Part shown: in pieces, positions 49,265 through 58,122 of the stretch | How the letters are laid out: every line of letters begins with the position of its first letter | Numbering within the stretch: position 1 is the stretch's first letter | Assembly (NCBI GenBank): GCA_030656015.1 | Contig: JAUSNX010000010.1 | Location: 105,835-169,834, forward strand | Length of the DNA stretch: 64,000 bases | Direction of reading: 5' to 3' | Source: Methanobacteriaceae archaeon | GTDB lineage: Archaea > Methanobacteriota > Methanobacteria > Methanobacteriales > Methanobacteriaceae | Notes under the pieces: generated by a model | Databases searched by the model: none | Told to the model about the DNA's origin: nothing | What the model saw: only the letters and a program-made list of their open reading frames with translations | Translations under genes and position numbers: made by a program

Positions 49265-50713
49265 ATGAGTATGGAAGAAGTATTAACCAGAGTTAGAGAC
49301 TGTGTCTGGGAAGTGCCCACCAGCTATAAAAAGGGTATGAGAGTCCCCGGAAGAATTTTTCTTAATGATGTAGCCATAAAAGAATTAGAACCGGGTGCCG
49401 TGGATCAGGTGGCCAATGTGGCTTGTTTACCTGGTATTCAAAAGTTTTCCATAGGATTACCTGACATACACTTTGGTTACGGATTCAGTATCGGAGGAGT
49501 AGGGGCATTTAGTGCCCGTACAGGCGTTATAAGTCCTGGAGGAGTTGGGTTTGATATTAACTGTGGAGTAAGGATGCTACGTACCAACCTCACCGAGGAT
49601 GAAGTGCGCCCCAAGATGAAAGAACTCATTGATGCCTTATTCATAAATGTCCCCTCTGGAGTAGGAAGTAAAGGTCAAATACGGCTTCAGGAAGGTCAAA
49701 TCGACGAAGTACTGAATAATGGTGCCGAATGGGCCGTAGAAAATGGATACGGTTGGGACCATGATCTGGAATATCTAGAAGAGAACGGAAAAATGAAAGA
49801 GGCCGACTCTGAAAAGGTATCTGAAAAGGCCAAAAAGCGAGGAATACCTCAATTAGGTTCTCTGGGATCAGGTAATCACTTTTTAGAAGTGCAAAAAATA
49901 GAAGAAATTTTTGACCCCGATGTAGCTAAAACCTTTGGGGTCAAACCTGGCGAAGTGGCAGTGCTCATACACTCTGGTTCCCGAGGATGCGGACACCAGG
50001 TGTGTTCTGACTACCTTAGAACCATGGATAGGGCTTATAAACGACATAAAATTAATATCCCGGACCGGCAACTGGCCTGTGCCCCCGTGGATTCTGATGA
50101 AGCTCAGGACTACTTTAAGGCCATGTCTGCGGCAGCCAACTATGCCTGGGCCAACCGACAAATGATTGTACACTGGGTAAGGGAATCTTTTGAGCAGATA
50201 TTCCACAAAAGTGCCGAAGATATGGAAATGAACATAATTTATGATGTAGCTCACAACATAGCCAAAAAAGAAGTACATGAAATAAAAGGAAGGAAAACTG
50301 AAGTCTATGTCCACCGGAAAGGAGCAACCCGGGCCTTTGGTCCAGGACGAAAAGAACTGCCATCAGTCTACCAAAAAACGGGTCAGCCAGTGATCATTCC
50401 TGGAACTATGGGAACAGCTTCTTATCTTTTACATGGGACTCAAACAGCTATGGAAGAGACTTTTGGTTCAACTGCACACGGTGCAGGACGTAAAATGAGT
50501 CGAGCCGGTGCTAAAAGAGAATTTAAGGGTGAAGAAGTCCAAAAATATCTGGCCAGCATAGGAATTGTGGTTAAGGCCACATCCATGCCAGTAGTAGCAG
50601 AAGAAGCACCTGGAGCTTATAAAGATGTGGATGAAGTTGTTAAAACAGCAGATGAAGCAGGGATATCAAAATTAGTAGCTAAAATGGTGCCTTTAGGTGT
50701 GGCTAAGGGTTAA
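49265..50713 (+). CDS. rtcB: tRNA-splicing ligase RtcB
   Basis: The 482-residue enzyme joins 2',3'-cyclic phosphate and 5'-OH RNA ends after tRNA intron removal, with GTP and Mn. It has the active-site motifs [30 protein letters not shown], the region around VAHNIAKKE and the catalytic GMP-binding His in HGAGRKMSR near 400. The start follows GAGGGT. It is followed by the phosphorylase gene and lies near archease, its activator. Confidence 0.97.
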   Translation: MSMEEVLTRVRDCVWEVPTSYKKGMRVPGRIFLNDVAIKELEPGAVDQVANVACLPGIQKFSIGLPDIHFGYGFSIGGVGAFSARTGVISPGGVGFDINCGVRMLRTNLTEDEVRPKMKELIDALFINVPSGVGSKGQIRLQEGQIDEVLNNGAEWAVENGYGWDHDLEYLEENGKMKEADSEKVSEKAKKRGIPQLGSLGSGNHFLEVQKIEEIFDPDVAKTFGVKPGEVAVLIHSGSRGCGHQVCSDYLRTMDRAYKRHKINIPDRQLACAPVDSDEAQDYFKAMSAAANYAWANRQMIVHWVRESFEQIFHKSAEDMEMNIIYDVAHNIAKKEVHEIKGRKTEVYVHRKGATRAFGPGRKELPSVYQKTGQPVIIPGTMGTASYLLHGTQTAMEETFGSTAHGAGRKMSRAGAKREFKGEEVQKYLASIGIVVKATSMPVVAEEAPGAYKDVDEVVKTADEAGISKLVAKMVPLGVAKG

Positions 50714-50829
50714 AAAAGCCCACGTCCCATTTATTTTTAATTCCTTTTTTAAAAGAAATAGATAAAATTAATTTTATCAACAACTCACACTTCTTAATAA
50801 AATTTTAAAAATTATAGCAGGTGCAACTC

Positions 50830-51609
50830 ATGATAGGAATAATTGGCGGTACTGGGGTCTATGAAATTACAGATCAAGCCCACGATGTAGAAAAAAAGGT
50901 TTTAAAAACTCCTTATGGTGACTCACCGGAAATTTCACTTTTTAAACTACATGATCGAGACATTGCATTCATTCCCCGCCATGCAGAAGGCCATGACTAT
51001 CCACCACACATGATAAATTACCGTGCTAATATTTGGGCCTTAAAAAAAATAGGTGTAAAACAAATAATTGCCACCAATGCCGTGGGATCTCTTCAAAAAT
51101 CTATTGAACCCGGTGATTTTGTTATACCACATGATTTTCTTGATTTTACTAAATTAAGGTCAAGTACATTCTATGATAAGCGAACTGTGCATGTAGATAT
51201 TACCAACCCATACTGTGATAAAATTAGAAAGGCCTTGATTTCTGCAGGAGACTTAGTTGATGGCGGAGTTTATGTTTGTACGGAAGGTCCTCGTTTTGAG
51301 ACTGCTGCTGAAATTAAAATGTTTCAGATATTGGGCGGCACATTAGTAGGGATGACAGGTATTCCTGAAGCAGTACTGGCTCGAGAAGTGGAAATGTGCT
51401 ATGCCAGTGTCTGTTTAGTATCCAATTATGCTGCATCAATTTCTCCAGATAAATTAACCATTGACGAAGTCTTTGAGATAATGGAAAAACAAAAGCATAA
51501 GTTGGTAAATTTAATAAACCATACCATTGAGTTTATGCCTTCTGAAAATGATTGTTCTTGTCAAAAAGCCCTTGAAGGCGCCGAAGTAGATGAAATAGAT
51601 GAAGTTTAA
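50830..51609 (+). CDS. mtnP: 5'-methylthioadenosine/methylthioinosine phosphorylase family
   Basis: The 259-residue protein begins with IGIIGGTGVYEI (phosphate loop). It continues with FIPRHAEGHDYPPH, ATNAVGSL and VCTEGPRFETAAEIKMF, the pattern of MTAP. It cleaves the methylthio-nucleoside by-product of SAM use. In methanogens the natural substrate may be methylthioinosine. A GTG at 50821 in frame would add three residues, but AGGTG lies at the right distance before the ATG at 50830. Confidence 0.93.
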   Translation: MIGIIGGTGVYEITDQAHDVEKKVLKTPYGDSPEISLFKLHDRDIAFIPRHAEGHDYPPHMINYRANIWALKKIGVKQIIATNAVGSLQKSIEPGDFVIPHDFLDFTKLRSSTFYDKRTVHVDITNPYCDKIRKALISAGDLVDGGVYVCTEGPRFETAAEIKMFQILGGTLVGMTGIPEAVLAREVEMCYASVCLVSNYAASISPDKLTIDEVFEIMEKQKHKLVNLINHTIEFMPSENDCSCQKALEGAEVDEIDEV

Positions 51610-51774
51610 GTTTTTTTATGACATTATTTCATATTCATTTAATGAAAAAAATTTTCTTTCTTAAAATAAACTTACTTTTCTTCTTATTTATTTTTTAATT
51701 AAGTAATTCTCTTAAAAAATTAATTAAATCTTTGTAAAATAAAAAAATTTAAAATAAAAATTTAAATAAACGAT

Positions 51775-52461
51775 TTAAGGGGCGAAAACATTCCATAAAC
51801 CGTGGAAAATATAAGAAGCATACGTTTTTCCGGTTTTTAGCCGTAAATATCCCACAATCATACCTAAAACCATTCCAATTCCCAACTTAGAAACCAGAAT
51901 CATGGTCAGGTTCGTATGGGCTGCCATAGGATGAAGTAAAAATACATCCAGATATCCTAAATGCCAGATGCTGAAAAGTAAAGTGACTGTTATCCAGGTT
52001 AAAACTCCAGAATTAATCATTTCACCGGAATTTTCGATTTTATTCCAGATATAACCCCGAAACATGAATTCTTCAAATGCAGGAGTAATCAGGCCAAAAA
52101 TTATCCCCATTACCAGAACATCAGCCTCCCAGCTAAAGGTGTAGGGAGTAAAAACTAGGAAAATCAGCAATCCGATTCCAAAAGCATATATTATCCTAGT
52201 TCTGGTTTTTATATCATCCCAATTGAGATTTAATTCTTTTAAGGATGGTTTAAAATATAATAATAGAATTAAAGCAGTTATTATAATACTCAAACCATTA
52301 ATCATCTGGAAAATAGTTGTATTATCTCCGGGGGCCACCAGCCACCACAAAGAAAACATTATTCCGGCCCGTAATAGTTGTATCAAAATTAAGGCCAGAA
52401 CTATTTTTAATAATAGTTTTAAAAAATTATTTCGATCATTAGATGTCTTAAAAAGTTGCAA
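51775..52461 (-). CDS. CPBP-family intramembrane metalloprotease (first of two)
   Basis: The 228-residue protein has about six membrane segments. It carries the Abi/CPBP motif 1 EEFMFRG near 141, followed by motif 2 SIWHLGYLD and motif 3 FHGLWN. Glu and His of these motifs form the metal-binding active site. Family members act as CAAX-prenyl proteases or in peptide maturation and immunity; the substrate is unknown. It is the last gene of a five-gene minus-strand block and follows the methyltransferase by ~45 bp. Confidence 0.85.
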   Translation of the reverse strand: MQLFKTSNDRNNFLKLLLKIVLALILIQLLRAGIMFSLWWLVAPGDNTTIFQMINGLSIIITALILLLYFKPSLKELNLNWDDIKTRTRIIYAFGIGLLIFLVFTPYTFSWEADVLVMGIIFGLITPAFEEFMFRGYIWNKIENSGEMINSGVLTWITVTLLFSIWHLGYLDVFLLHPMAAHTNLTMILVSKLGIGMVLGMIVGYLRLKTGKTYASYIFHGLWNVFAP

Positions 52462-52505
52462 TTTAATTCCCTCGATTAATAAATCTAATTTGCTAATTTA
52501 TTAGA

Positions 52506-53294
52506 TTAATCTATTCGCTCTGCTTCTACTTCTAACCGAACCATTTTAATTTCTATACTCTGAAATTTTGAGGGGCGTTTTTGAATATATGACAATGCAA
52601 TTTCATGTATAAACAACTCTTGAAGTTCTTTAGGAATTCTTTGAGTGTAAGGAAGCCATGTAGTTCTGATCCATCCTTCTAATTCTTCTATATTTGAATG
52701 AATCATGATTTTTGGAATTAATTCTACTTTAATTGGTTTCAATCCGGCAGCTTCTAACATTTCCTCATATTCTACTGCATCAAAAAATCCATAAGGAAAT
52801 TCAAAATCTTTAAAGTAGGTTTTCCATTTTTCAAGCAACCTCAAGTCATCAAATATGTCAATTATTTCCCCAGCATTCCCTTTACCACCCATCTGCAAGA
52901 CAATTCTTCCTTTAATTTTGAGGGCCTTTTTCATGCCCCTTAAAATAGGTTGGTGGTCTTTTACCCAGTGCAGTGCTGCATTAGAAAATATTCGATCAAA
53001 TTCATTATTAAAATCCATATCCCTAGCATCAATATGCTGAAATTTTAAATTATGATATTCTTCAAAATGAAAAGTTCTCTGAGCCAGTTTAATCATTTCA
53101 ATAGAATTATCAATACCTAATATTCTGCCTTCAGGAATTTTAGCCGCTATTTCCGCAGTTATTCTACCATCACCACAACCAATATCCAGAACATTTTCAT
53201 GGCCTTCAAGCTCTAAAAGATTCATTAGTTCTTTGGCCCATTTTTCTTGATTGGATGAACTTTTCCGATAATCTTCAGCATCCCATTTAACCAT
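52506..53294 (-). CDS. SAM-dependent methyltransferase (trans-aconitate methyltransferase-like)
   Basis: The 262-residue protein has SAM motif I VLDIGCGDGRITAEIA near 40 and a later IFSNAALHWVKDH, typical of trans-aconitate/ubiquinone-type methyltransferases. I chose the ATG at 53294 because GGTGAT is four bases upstream (GGGTGATTTAATGG); an upstream in-frame ATG at 53324 would add ten residues. It lies between the XRE regulator and the first CPBP gene, in the same orientation. Confidence 0.85.
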   Translation of the reverse strand: MVKWDAEDYRKSSSNQEKWAKELMNLLELEGHENVLDIGCGDGRITAEIAAKIPEGRILGIDNSIEMIKLAQRTFHFEEYHNLKFQHIDARDMDFNNEFDRIFSNAALHWVKDHQPILRGMKKALKIKGRIVLQMGGKGNAGEIIDIFDDLRLLEKWKTYFKDFEFPYGFFDAVEYEEMLEAAGLKPIKVELIPKIMIHSNIEELEGWIRTTWLPYTQRIPKELQELFIHEIALSYIQKRPSKFQSIEIKMVRLEVEAERID

Positions 53295-53336
53295 TAAATC
53301 ACCCATTATCCTTAAATCAATCATATAACATTTAAA

Positions 53337-53531
53337 TTATTCATTATAAATAAAAATATCCTCAATTGTTACCTTAAAAAATTCAGCCATTTTAAATGCC
53401 AGATTTAGAGAAGGATCATACTTATTTTTTTCTATAGCAATGATAGTCTGCCGAGTTACTCCCAACTCCATGGCCAAATCCTCCTGAGTTAAATCTTTCA
53501 TTGCCCGGAATACTTTTAATTTATTTTCCAT
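53337..53531 (-). CDS. XRE-family HTH transcriptional regulator
   Basis: The 64-residue protein is almost only a helix-turn-helix: LTQEDLAMELGVTRQTIIAIE is the HTH, followed by KNKYDPSLNLAFKMAEFF and a short helix. Such tiny regulators often control the membrane-protein operon that contains them. It lies between the second CPBP gene and the methyltransferase. Confidence 0.92.
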   Translation of the reverse strand: MENKLKVFRAMKDLTQEDLAMELGVTRQTIIAIEKNKYDPSLNLAFKMAEFFKVTIEDIFIYNE

Positions 53532-53676
53532 GGTTAAACACCTGATAAATATTCAAATTCCACATCAACCTAACTTTTACATTGATCCCCACTTATTTAG
53601 TGGCCGGGAAACTATTTTATTTTTTTATAGGCTTCCGATATGACAAATAATTTCATTTAATCCTTTTTCTTTGAAT

Positions 53677-54450
53677 TTAAATAAATAACAGTAATGGAAC
53701 TATCACATGAAGCACAATATCAGCAGAAAAATGAGATATCATGGCGGACTCCAGGCCTTTTTTCCAGTAAAGCCATCCAAATATAATTCCACCTAAGGCA
53801 TTTAAAGCGATGGTGCGGGTAATTAGTAAGGGAGTTATGGTGGTTATGCTCATTAAAGCAGGTAAATGGCCGGCGCCAAATATGATTGCTGCCAGGATAA
53901 TTCCCAACCATATACTGAGTTTGTTTGGGGTTCCTTCTTTTGTTTTTTTGATCTTGTAGAATATCCACACTAATAACGTCATTAAGAATAGTCTTAGCAT
54001 GATTTCCTCGTTTATTCCACCATAAAAAGATGCTAAGAAACCTTGCCATGCAGGAGGAGTTATAGAACTGGCTTGAGCTACACTAATGGTCACTCCCATA
54101 AGGGAAAATAATAAATCCAAACCAACAATCAAGACACCTAACAGTAATCCCAGGCCAATAGATATTCCCAGAATAGATTTTAGATCACTTTTTGTTTTTC
54201 TACCTTCTAACCAGCATTCTAATATTGGAAGTCCTAATCCAACTTTCTTTGCAAGTTTAAGTCCTATAAAAATGGTAATTGCAAAAATAACAGCATTTTG
54301 AATAATTTGTCCTGCAATTAGCAAGTAAGGCGGAATCGGTGAATTTCCAAGTAAGCTGCCCTGAAGCGTAAAAACATAAGGCATGATGGCTATTAATCCA
54401 AAAATACTGCCCATCCATAAAATTAAAAATAATTTCCGGTCGGTATTCAT
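53677..54450 (-). CDS. CPBP-family intramembrane metalloprotease (second)
   Basis: The 257-residue protein has about seven membrane segments. The motif NEEIMLRL near 145 matches the Abi/CPBP glutamate motif. AGHLPAL and HFSADIVLH supply the histidines. The start follows AGTTGAT. It is separated from the DUF2178 gene by ~40 bp and from the XRE gene by ~145 bp. Confidence 0.85.
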   Translation of the reverse strand: MNTDRKLFLILWMGSIFGLIAIMPYVFTLQGSLLGNSPIPPYLLIAGQIIQNAVIFAITIFIGLKLAKKVGLGLPILECWLEGRKTKSDLKSILGISIGLGLLLGVLIVGLDLLFSLMGVTISVAQASSITPPAWQGFLASFYGGINEEIMLRLFLMTLLVWIFYKIKKTKEGTPNKLSIWLGIILAAIIFGAGHLPALMSITTITPLLITRTIALNALGGIIFGWLYWKKGLESAMISHFSADIVLHVIVPLLLFI

Positions 54451-54490
54451 TTTATCAACTCATCTATCCATTGGTTTTATAAAAATTAGT

Positions 54491-54898
54491 TTAATATTTT
54501 CGACTGTAGTGAATACGAGAAATCCCATAAATGACCAGACATACAACTGCAGATCCTATTAAAGTATAACCCGTCAGAGTCCATTCAGGAAAGCTATTTC
54601 TAAGGGCCAAAATAATTATACCTACATAAATTATAACTGCTATGAAAATGCCCAGGGTCATAGTGGATGCTTTTTCATTGATTAGCTGAGTTCTTTCATC
54701 TTCTACCACATTACCATCACCTTGAAACATGTCTTTTAGATTGTCTCTTTTAATGTAGATAATCGGAATTTCTATAATAACTACGAGAATAGCCAGTAAA
54801 ACTAAATAAATACTTCCAATAATCAATCCAGCCACCCACAAACCAGTTACAAAAGCTGAAACTATTTTTAAAATCATTCCTTGTTTTTTAAGATTCAT
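54491..54898 (-). CDS. DUF2178-like membrane protein
   Basis: The 135-residue protein has four membrane segments (two before and two after a cytoplasmic loop). The loop carries VEDERTQLINEKASTMTLGIF, the DERxxxI...KAS signature of DUF2178 proteins, which often neighbour an XRE regulator. The function is unknown. AAGGTGA lies eight bases before the ATG. It is the first gene of the block and the operator cluster listed next is directly upstream. Confidence 0.78.
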   Translation of the reverse strand: MNLKKQGMILKIVSAFVTGLWVAGLIIGSIYLVLLAILVVIIEIPIIYIKRDNLKDMFQGDGNVVEDERTQLINEKASTMTLGIFIAVIIYVGIIILALRNSFPEWTLTGYTLIGSAVVCLVIYGISRIHYSRKY

Positions 54899-54924
54899 GA
54901 TAAATTCACCTTTATAAATTCATT

Positions 54925-54973
54925 ATGTAAATTATACTTTACATTATGTAATATAAAGTTTACTATATGTAAA
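54925..54973. promoter_or_regulatory. Cluster of three inverted repeats at the DUF2178 promoter
   Basis: ATGTAAA/TTTACAT with a 6-base spacer (54925-54944), TTACAT-T-ATGTAA (54939-54951) and TTTAC-TATAT-GTAAA (54959-54973) overlap or adjoin. They surround likely TATA elements of the minus-strand gene, 27-75 bases before its start. This is the pattern of a repressor operator with several half-sites; XRE as the binder is inference. Confidence 0.55.
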
Positions 54974-55165
54974 TAGTGATTAACATCAAAAATCAAGAAG
55001 AAGTAGTTTTTAACAGTTAAAACATTTCAGAATATCTAAAAAAATAAATAATACACCAAATAGCTTAAAAATGTAAATAAAAATAAAAAAAATAGATCGG
55101 AAAAAATTTCCATTATTATAATGTAATAAAAAATATGTAATAAAAAATAAATATGAAAATGGCCC

Positions 55166-55714
55166 CTATTTTTTTCTTTTATTTAAGGGATTACCATTTT
55201 CAATCAGATTTAAAGTAATCTTTTCAAATTCGTCCCATAAAGAGGGAGCTTCCTCTTTAAATCTGTTGGAACGAGGTAATGTGGATAATTTAGCACCGCT
55301 AGAAGCATAAGTACTGTTATATTCCCTATCCTTGGTATCTAAATCTATTAATTTAGTGTAAATAGATTTAAGGGCATCTAAACAATGATTAAAAGATGAA
55401 ACTGCTATTATTTCTTTATCAACAAATGTTATTGGTAAAAAAGAAGCTTGTTTACCCCACATATCATTATTCCATGAGGGTTTAGGCATTTTAATCAATT
55501 TATGTGCCAGATCAATCTTTAATTCGTCATTTTCAGTTTCGTATTCTTCTGAATTGTTTAATTTATACCAGAAATCTTTAAGTAAGTCAATATTTCTCTC
55601 ATTTTCCAGGGAAATTAGAGTTCTGGTTGAATTAATTTTGCTTCTTTTTGATCGTTTATGTCTACGTAAATTACTTATCTCACTAGATACAAGGCCCATA
55701 GTCACCCCAAGCAT
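55166..55714 (-). CDS. Hypothetical protein with hydrophobic N-terminus
   Basis: The 182-residue product starts MLGVTMGLVSSEI followed by a strongly basic stretch (RRHKRSKRSK) and a helical region, then WGKQASFLPITFVDKEIIAV in the middle and a basic end. The frame is open upstream of the ATG and reads hydrophobic residues (GYIPIIST), so a membrane anchor from a non-standard start is possible. No family is recognised. It is an orphan between the accessory block and the flavodoxin gene. Confidence 0.55.
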   Translation of the reverse strand: MLGVTMGLVSSEISNLRRHKRSKRSKINSTRTLISLENERNIDLLKDFWYKLNNSEEYETENDELKIDLAHKLIKMPKPSWNNDMWGKQASFLPITFVDKEIIAVSSFNHCLDALKSIYTKLIDLDTKDREYNSTYASSGAKLSTLPRSNRFKEEAPSLWDEFEKITLNLIENGNPLNKRKK

Positions 55715-56075
55715 GGTGGAGATTATAGGAATATATCCTGTTATTTCAGATGGGAAAAAATCAACTCCAAATATAATTTTTATTATTTTATAATTTGAAA
55801 ATAAATGAATTTAAAATAAAAATAGCATACCATACATATTTCAATTTTATCAATATTCAATAAATTTCGTTATACTTAATATTGTTTTGAGTTCCTTATA
55901 AAGGTACTGATTAAATTAATTATTAAATAAAATTTTATTTTTACATGCAAATTCTGAGATAAATATTTGTTTAATAACATTCTAAAAGTATTACATTGAA
56001 TGGAATCTTAATTTCATTAGAAATAGAGGTTATGAATTAAATAAATTAATAAAAGAACATTTAGGAGATTCTATA
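55715..56075. other. Divergent AT-rich region before the flavodoxin gene
   Basis: A 361-bp spacer that holds the promoters of both flanking genes. AGGAGATT lies before the ATG at 56076. I see nothing else. Confidence 0.45.
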
Positions 56076-56645
56076 ATGAAAAAAGTCCTATTAATATGTG
56101 CCAGCCCACGAAAAAAAAGCAATACTATGCAAGTAATGGAAAAATGTGCCGAAGAAATAGAGAAAAACGGCCTGGAAACCGAAATAATATCCCTTAGAAA
56201 GATGACTATTGATTCTTGTCATGCTTGCGGTAAGTGCAAAAAAATCAAAAAGTGCAAACTGGATGATGGATTAAACGACATCATAGATAAAATAAGAGAA
56301 TCTGAAGGTTTCATTGTAGGAAGCCCAGTTTACTTTGGTACTGCCCGGGGATCACTCATGGCCGCTTTACAAAGAATAGGAATGGTTTCCAAATCAACAG
56401 ACAACTTTTTAAGCTGGAAAGTGGGAGGCCCTATTGCCGTAGCACGTAGGGGCGGGCATACTGCCGCCATACAAGAATTATTAATGTTTTATTTCATAAA
56501 CGAGATGATTGTACCCGGATCCAACTATTGGAACATGGTCTTTGGATGGGCCCCTGGTGAAGTGGAAGAAGATACCGAAGGAATGGAAACCATACGCTTA
56601 TTTGGAGAAAATGTGGCCAAATTAATTAACAAAATCAACGAATAA
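56076..56645 (+). CDS. Flavodoxin-like NAD(P)H/iron-sulfur flavoprotein
   Basis: The 189-residue protein begins LLICASPRKKSNTMQ, the FMN phosphate loop. It then has CHACGKCKK near 50, a CxxCxxC-like cluster typical of iron-sulfur flavoproteins, and FIVGSPVYFGTARGSLMAAL. Such proteins transfer electrons or reduce quinones and metal species. It sits 100 bp before a NifX-like gene on the same strand, so the two may be linked. Confidence 0.86.
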   Translation: MKKVLLICASPRKKSNTMQVMEKCAEEIEKNGLETEIISLRKMTIDSCHACGKCKKIKKCKLDDGLNDIIDKIRESEGFIVGSPVYFGTARGSLMAALQRIGMVSKSTDNFLSWKVGGPIAVARRGGHTAAIQELLMFYFINEMIVPGSNYWNMVFGWAPGEVEEDTEGMETIRLFGENVAKLINKINE

Positions 56646-56744
56646 TTGAATCCAGCCATCTAACTAATTAATTTATAATTATTTAATTTTTTATCTTAAT
56701 TTATTTTATTAAAAAACATCAATAAAATTTAATGATGATTAACC

Positions 56745-57074
56745 ATGAAAATAGCTGTAGCATCTTCAGACGGAATTAATGCAGACCTTCACTTTGGAAA
56801 AGCAGATCATTTTTCCATATATGAATTTAACAAAGAAAAGGCCATTTTTGTTGAAAGAAGAAATGTTTCCATGACTGAAGGTGAAAAACATCAGTGGAAA
56901 AGGCCATTAGACATTATTGAAGATTGTGAAGTGGTTATATGTGTACAGGCCGGAATGAATGGTAAATTTGGCCTGGAGCAAAAAGGAATTAAACTGGTAG
57001 AAGACGAAGGAACTGTAGAAGAAGTTCTTGATCATTACATAAAACATTATAAGTTCATGAAAAAACCAATTTGA
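56745..57074 (+). CDS. NifX/NafY-like (dinitrogenase iron-molybdenum cofactor family) protein
   Basis: The 109-residue protein has the NifX-type fold pattern: MKIAVASSDGINADLHFG at the N-terminus and DCEVVICVQAGMNGKFGLEQ near 60-80. These small proteins bind iron-sulfur or FeMo-cofactor precursors. No nitrogenase genes are nearby, so a role in general iron-sulfur or metal handling is more likely. It follows the flavodoxin-like gene. Confidence 0.82.
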   Translation: MKIAVASSDGINADLHFGKADHFSIYEFNKEKAIFVERRNVSMTEGEKHQWKRPLDIIEDCEVVICVQAGMNGKFGLEQKGIKLVEDEGTVEEVLDHYIKHYKFMKKPI

Positions 57075-57471
57075 TAATTTAAATCTTTATTATATTAAAA
57101 TATTTTATTAAAATTATTGAAATTTTATTAAAATCTATAAATTTATAAATTTATAAATTTAATTTTTGTAGTTCTTTAATAAGATTATAAATTAATATTA
57201 AAATTTTTTCATATAGCACAAGGTTAAATATAAGGATACTCAAAAATAGGAATACTTCAATTTATTGGCGGTGCAAACTTTTTTAAAAATTTACTGGAAA
57301 TAAACTCAATACATTTATAAATCATGAATGTGACTTTATAATAAAGGCATGATAGATTTTTTTCAGTTTTGTAATTATGTAGTTGATTTAATATTTATTT
57401 GAATTTGATAACTAGAAATTTGATTATTTCAAAATTCTTTTTACCCAGATTTTACAATTTAAGGTGATAAT
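57075..57471. other. Spacer with S3Ae promoter
   Basis: A 397-bp AT-rich spacer. TATA-like ACATTTATAAAT at about 57311-57322 could drive S3Ae with a leader of ~125 nt. A triplicated 8-base unit is listed separately. No other gene is seen. Confidence 0.45.
57136..57159. repeat. Three tandem copies of TATAAATT
   Basis: The 8-base unit repeats exactly three times. Each copy resembles a TATA box, but the array lies 300 bases before the next gene and is probably a slippage product. Confidence 0.6.
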
Positions 57472-58059
57472 ATGGCTAAAGCGCGACGAAGAAGAGTACG
57501 TGATACATGGAAAGAGAAACAATGGTACAAAATTACTAGTCCTAAAGCATTCGGAGGAAGCGAAATCGGGATTACACCTGCAAAGGACCCTGAGTTTCTC
57601 CTTAAAAGAAGAATAGACACTACTATGAGAGAATTAACTGGCGACTTCTCTAAACAATACGTGAAATTAAAATTCCAAATTAGTGAAGTAGCCGGAGATA
57701 CTGCAGGAACCAGATTCATCGGACATCAAGTAACTACTGATTATGTTAGAAGTATGATCCGAAGAGGAACCAGCCGAATCGACGCCCCAGTTATTGTTAA
57801 AACTAACGACGGATTCACCATGAAAGTGCACATGCTCGCAATAACCACTAGAAGAGCCAAGTCTTCCCAACAAAAATTCATGAGGGAAACTATTCAGCAA
57901 CTCTTAATCAAGATTGCCGCTGACAAGAGCTTTGAGCAAGTAATCGAAGGATTAGTTACTGGTAAAATAGCTTCTGAAATTTACCATAAGGCTAAAAAAA
58001 TCTACCCTCTAAAGAGAGTAGAAACTATTAAGACCAAGGTCTTAGAAGAGCCACAATAG
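57472..58059 (+). CDS. rps3ae: 30S ribosomal protein S3Ae (S1e)
   Basis: The 195-residue protein matches archaeal S3Ae: basic N-terminus (KARRRRVRDTWKEKQWYKI), FGGSEIGITPAKDP and a central YVKLKFQISEV region. It is a small-subunit platform protein. AGGTGAT lies before the ATG. A hairpin terminator begins inside its stop region. Confidence 0.97.
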   Translation: MAKARRRRVRDTWKEKQWYKITSPKAFGGSEIGITPAKDPEFLLKRRIDTTMRELTGDFSKQYVKLKFQISEVAGDTAGTRFIGHQVTTDYVRSMIRRGTSRIDAPVIVKTNDGFTMKVHMLAITTRRAKSSQQKFMRETIQQLLIKIAADKSFEQVIEGLVTGKIASEIYHKAKKIYPLKRVETIKTKVLEEPQ

Positions 58060-58087
58060 ATTTAACTCAAATTAAATCTATTTTTTT
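58055..58087 (+). terminator. Hairpin and T-run terminator of S3Ae
   Basis: AATAGATTTAA (58055-58065) pairs perfectly with TTAAATCTATT (58072-58082) across a 6-base loop, followed by five further T. The stem overlaps the stop codon. It is the clearest intrinsic-like terminator of the window. Confidence 0.75.
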
Positions 58088-58122
58088 AAATTAATAATAA
58101 ATAAAACTTATAAAAATATGAA

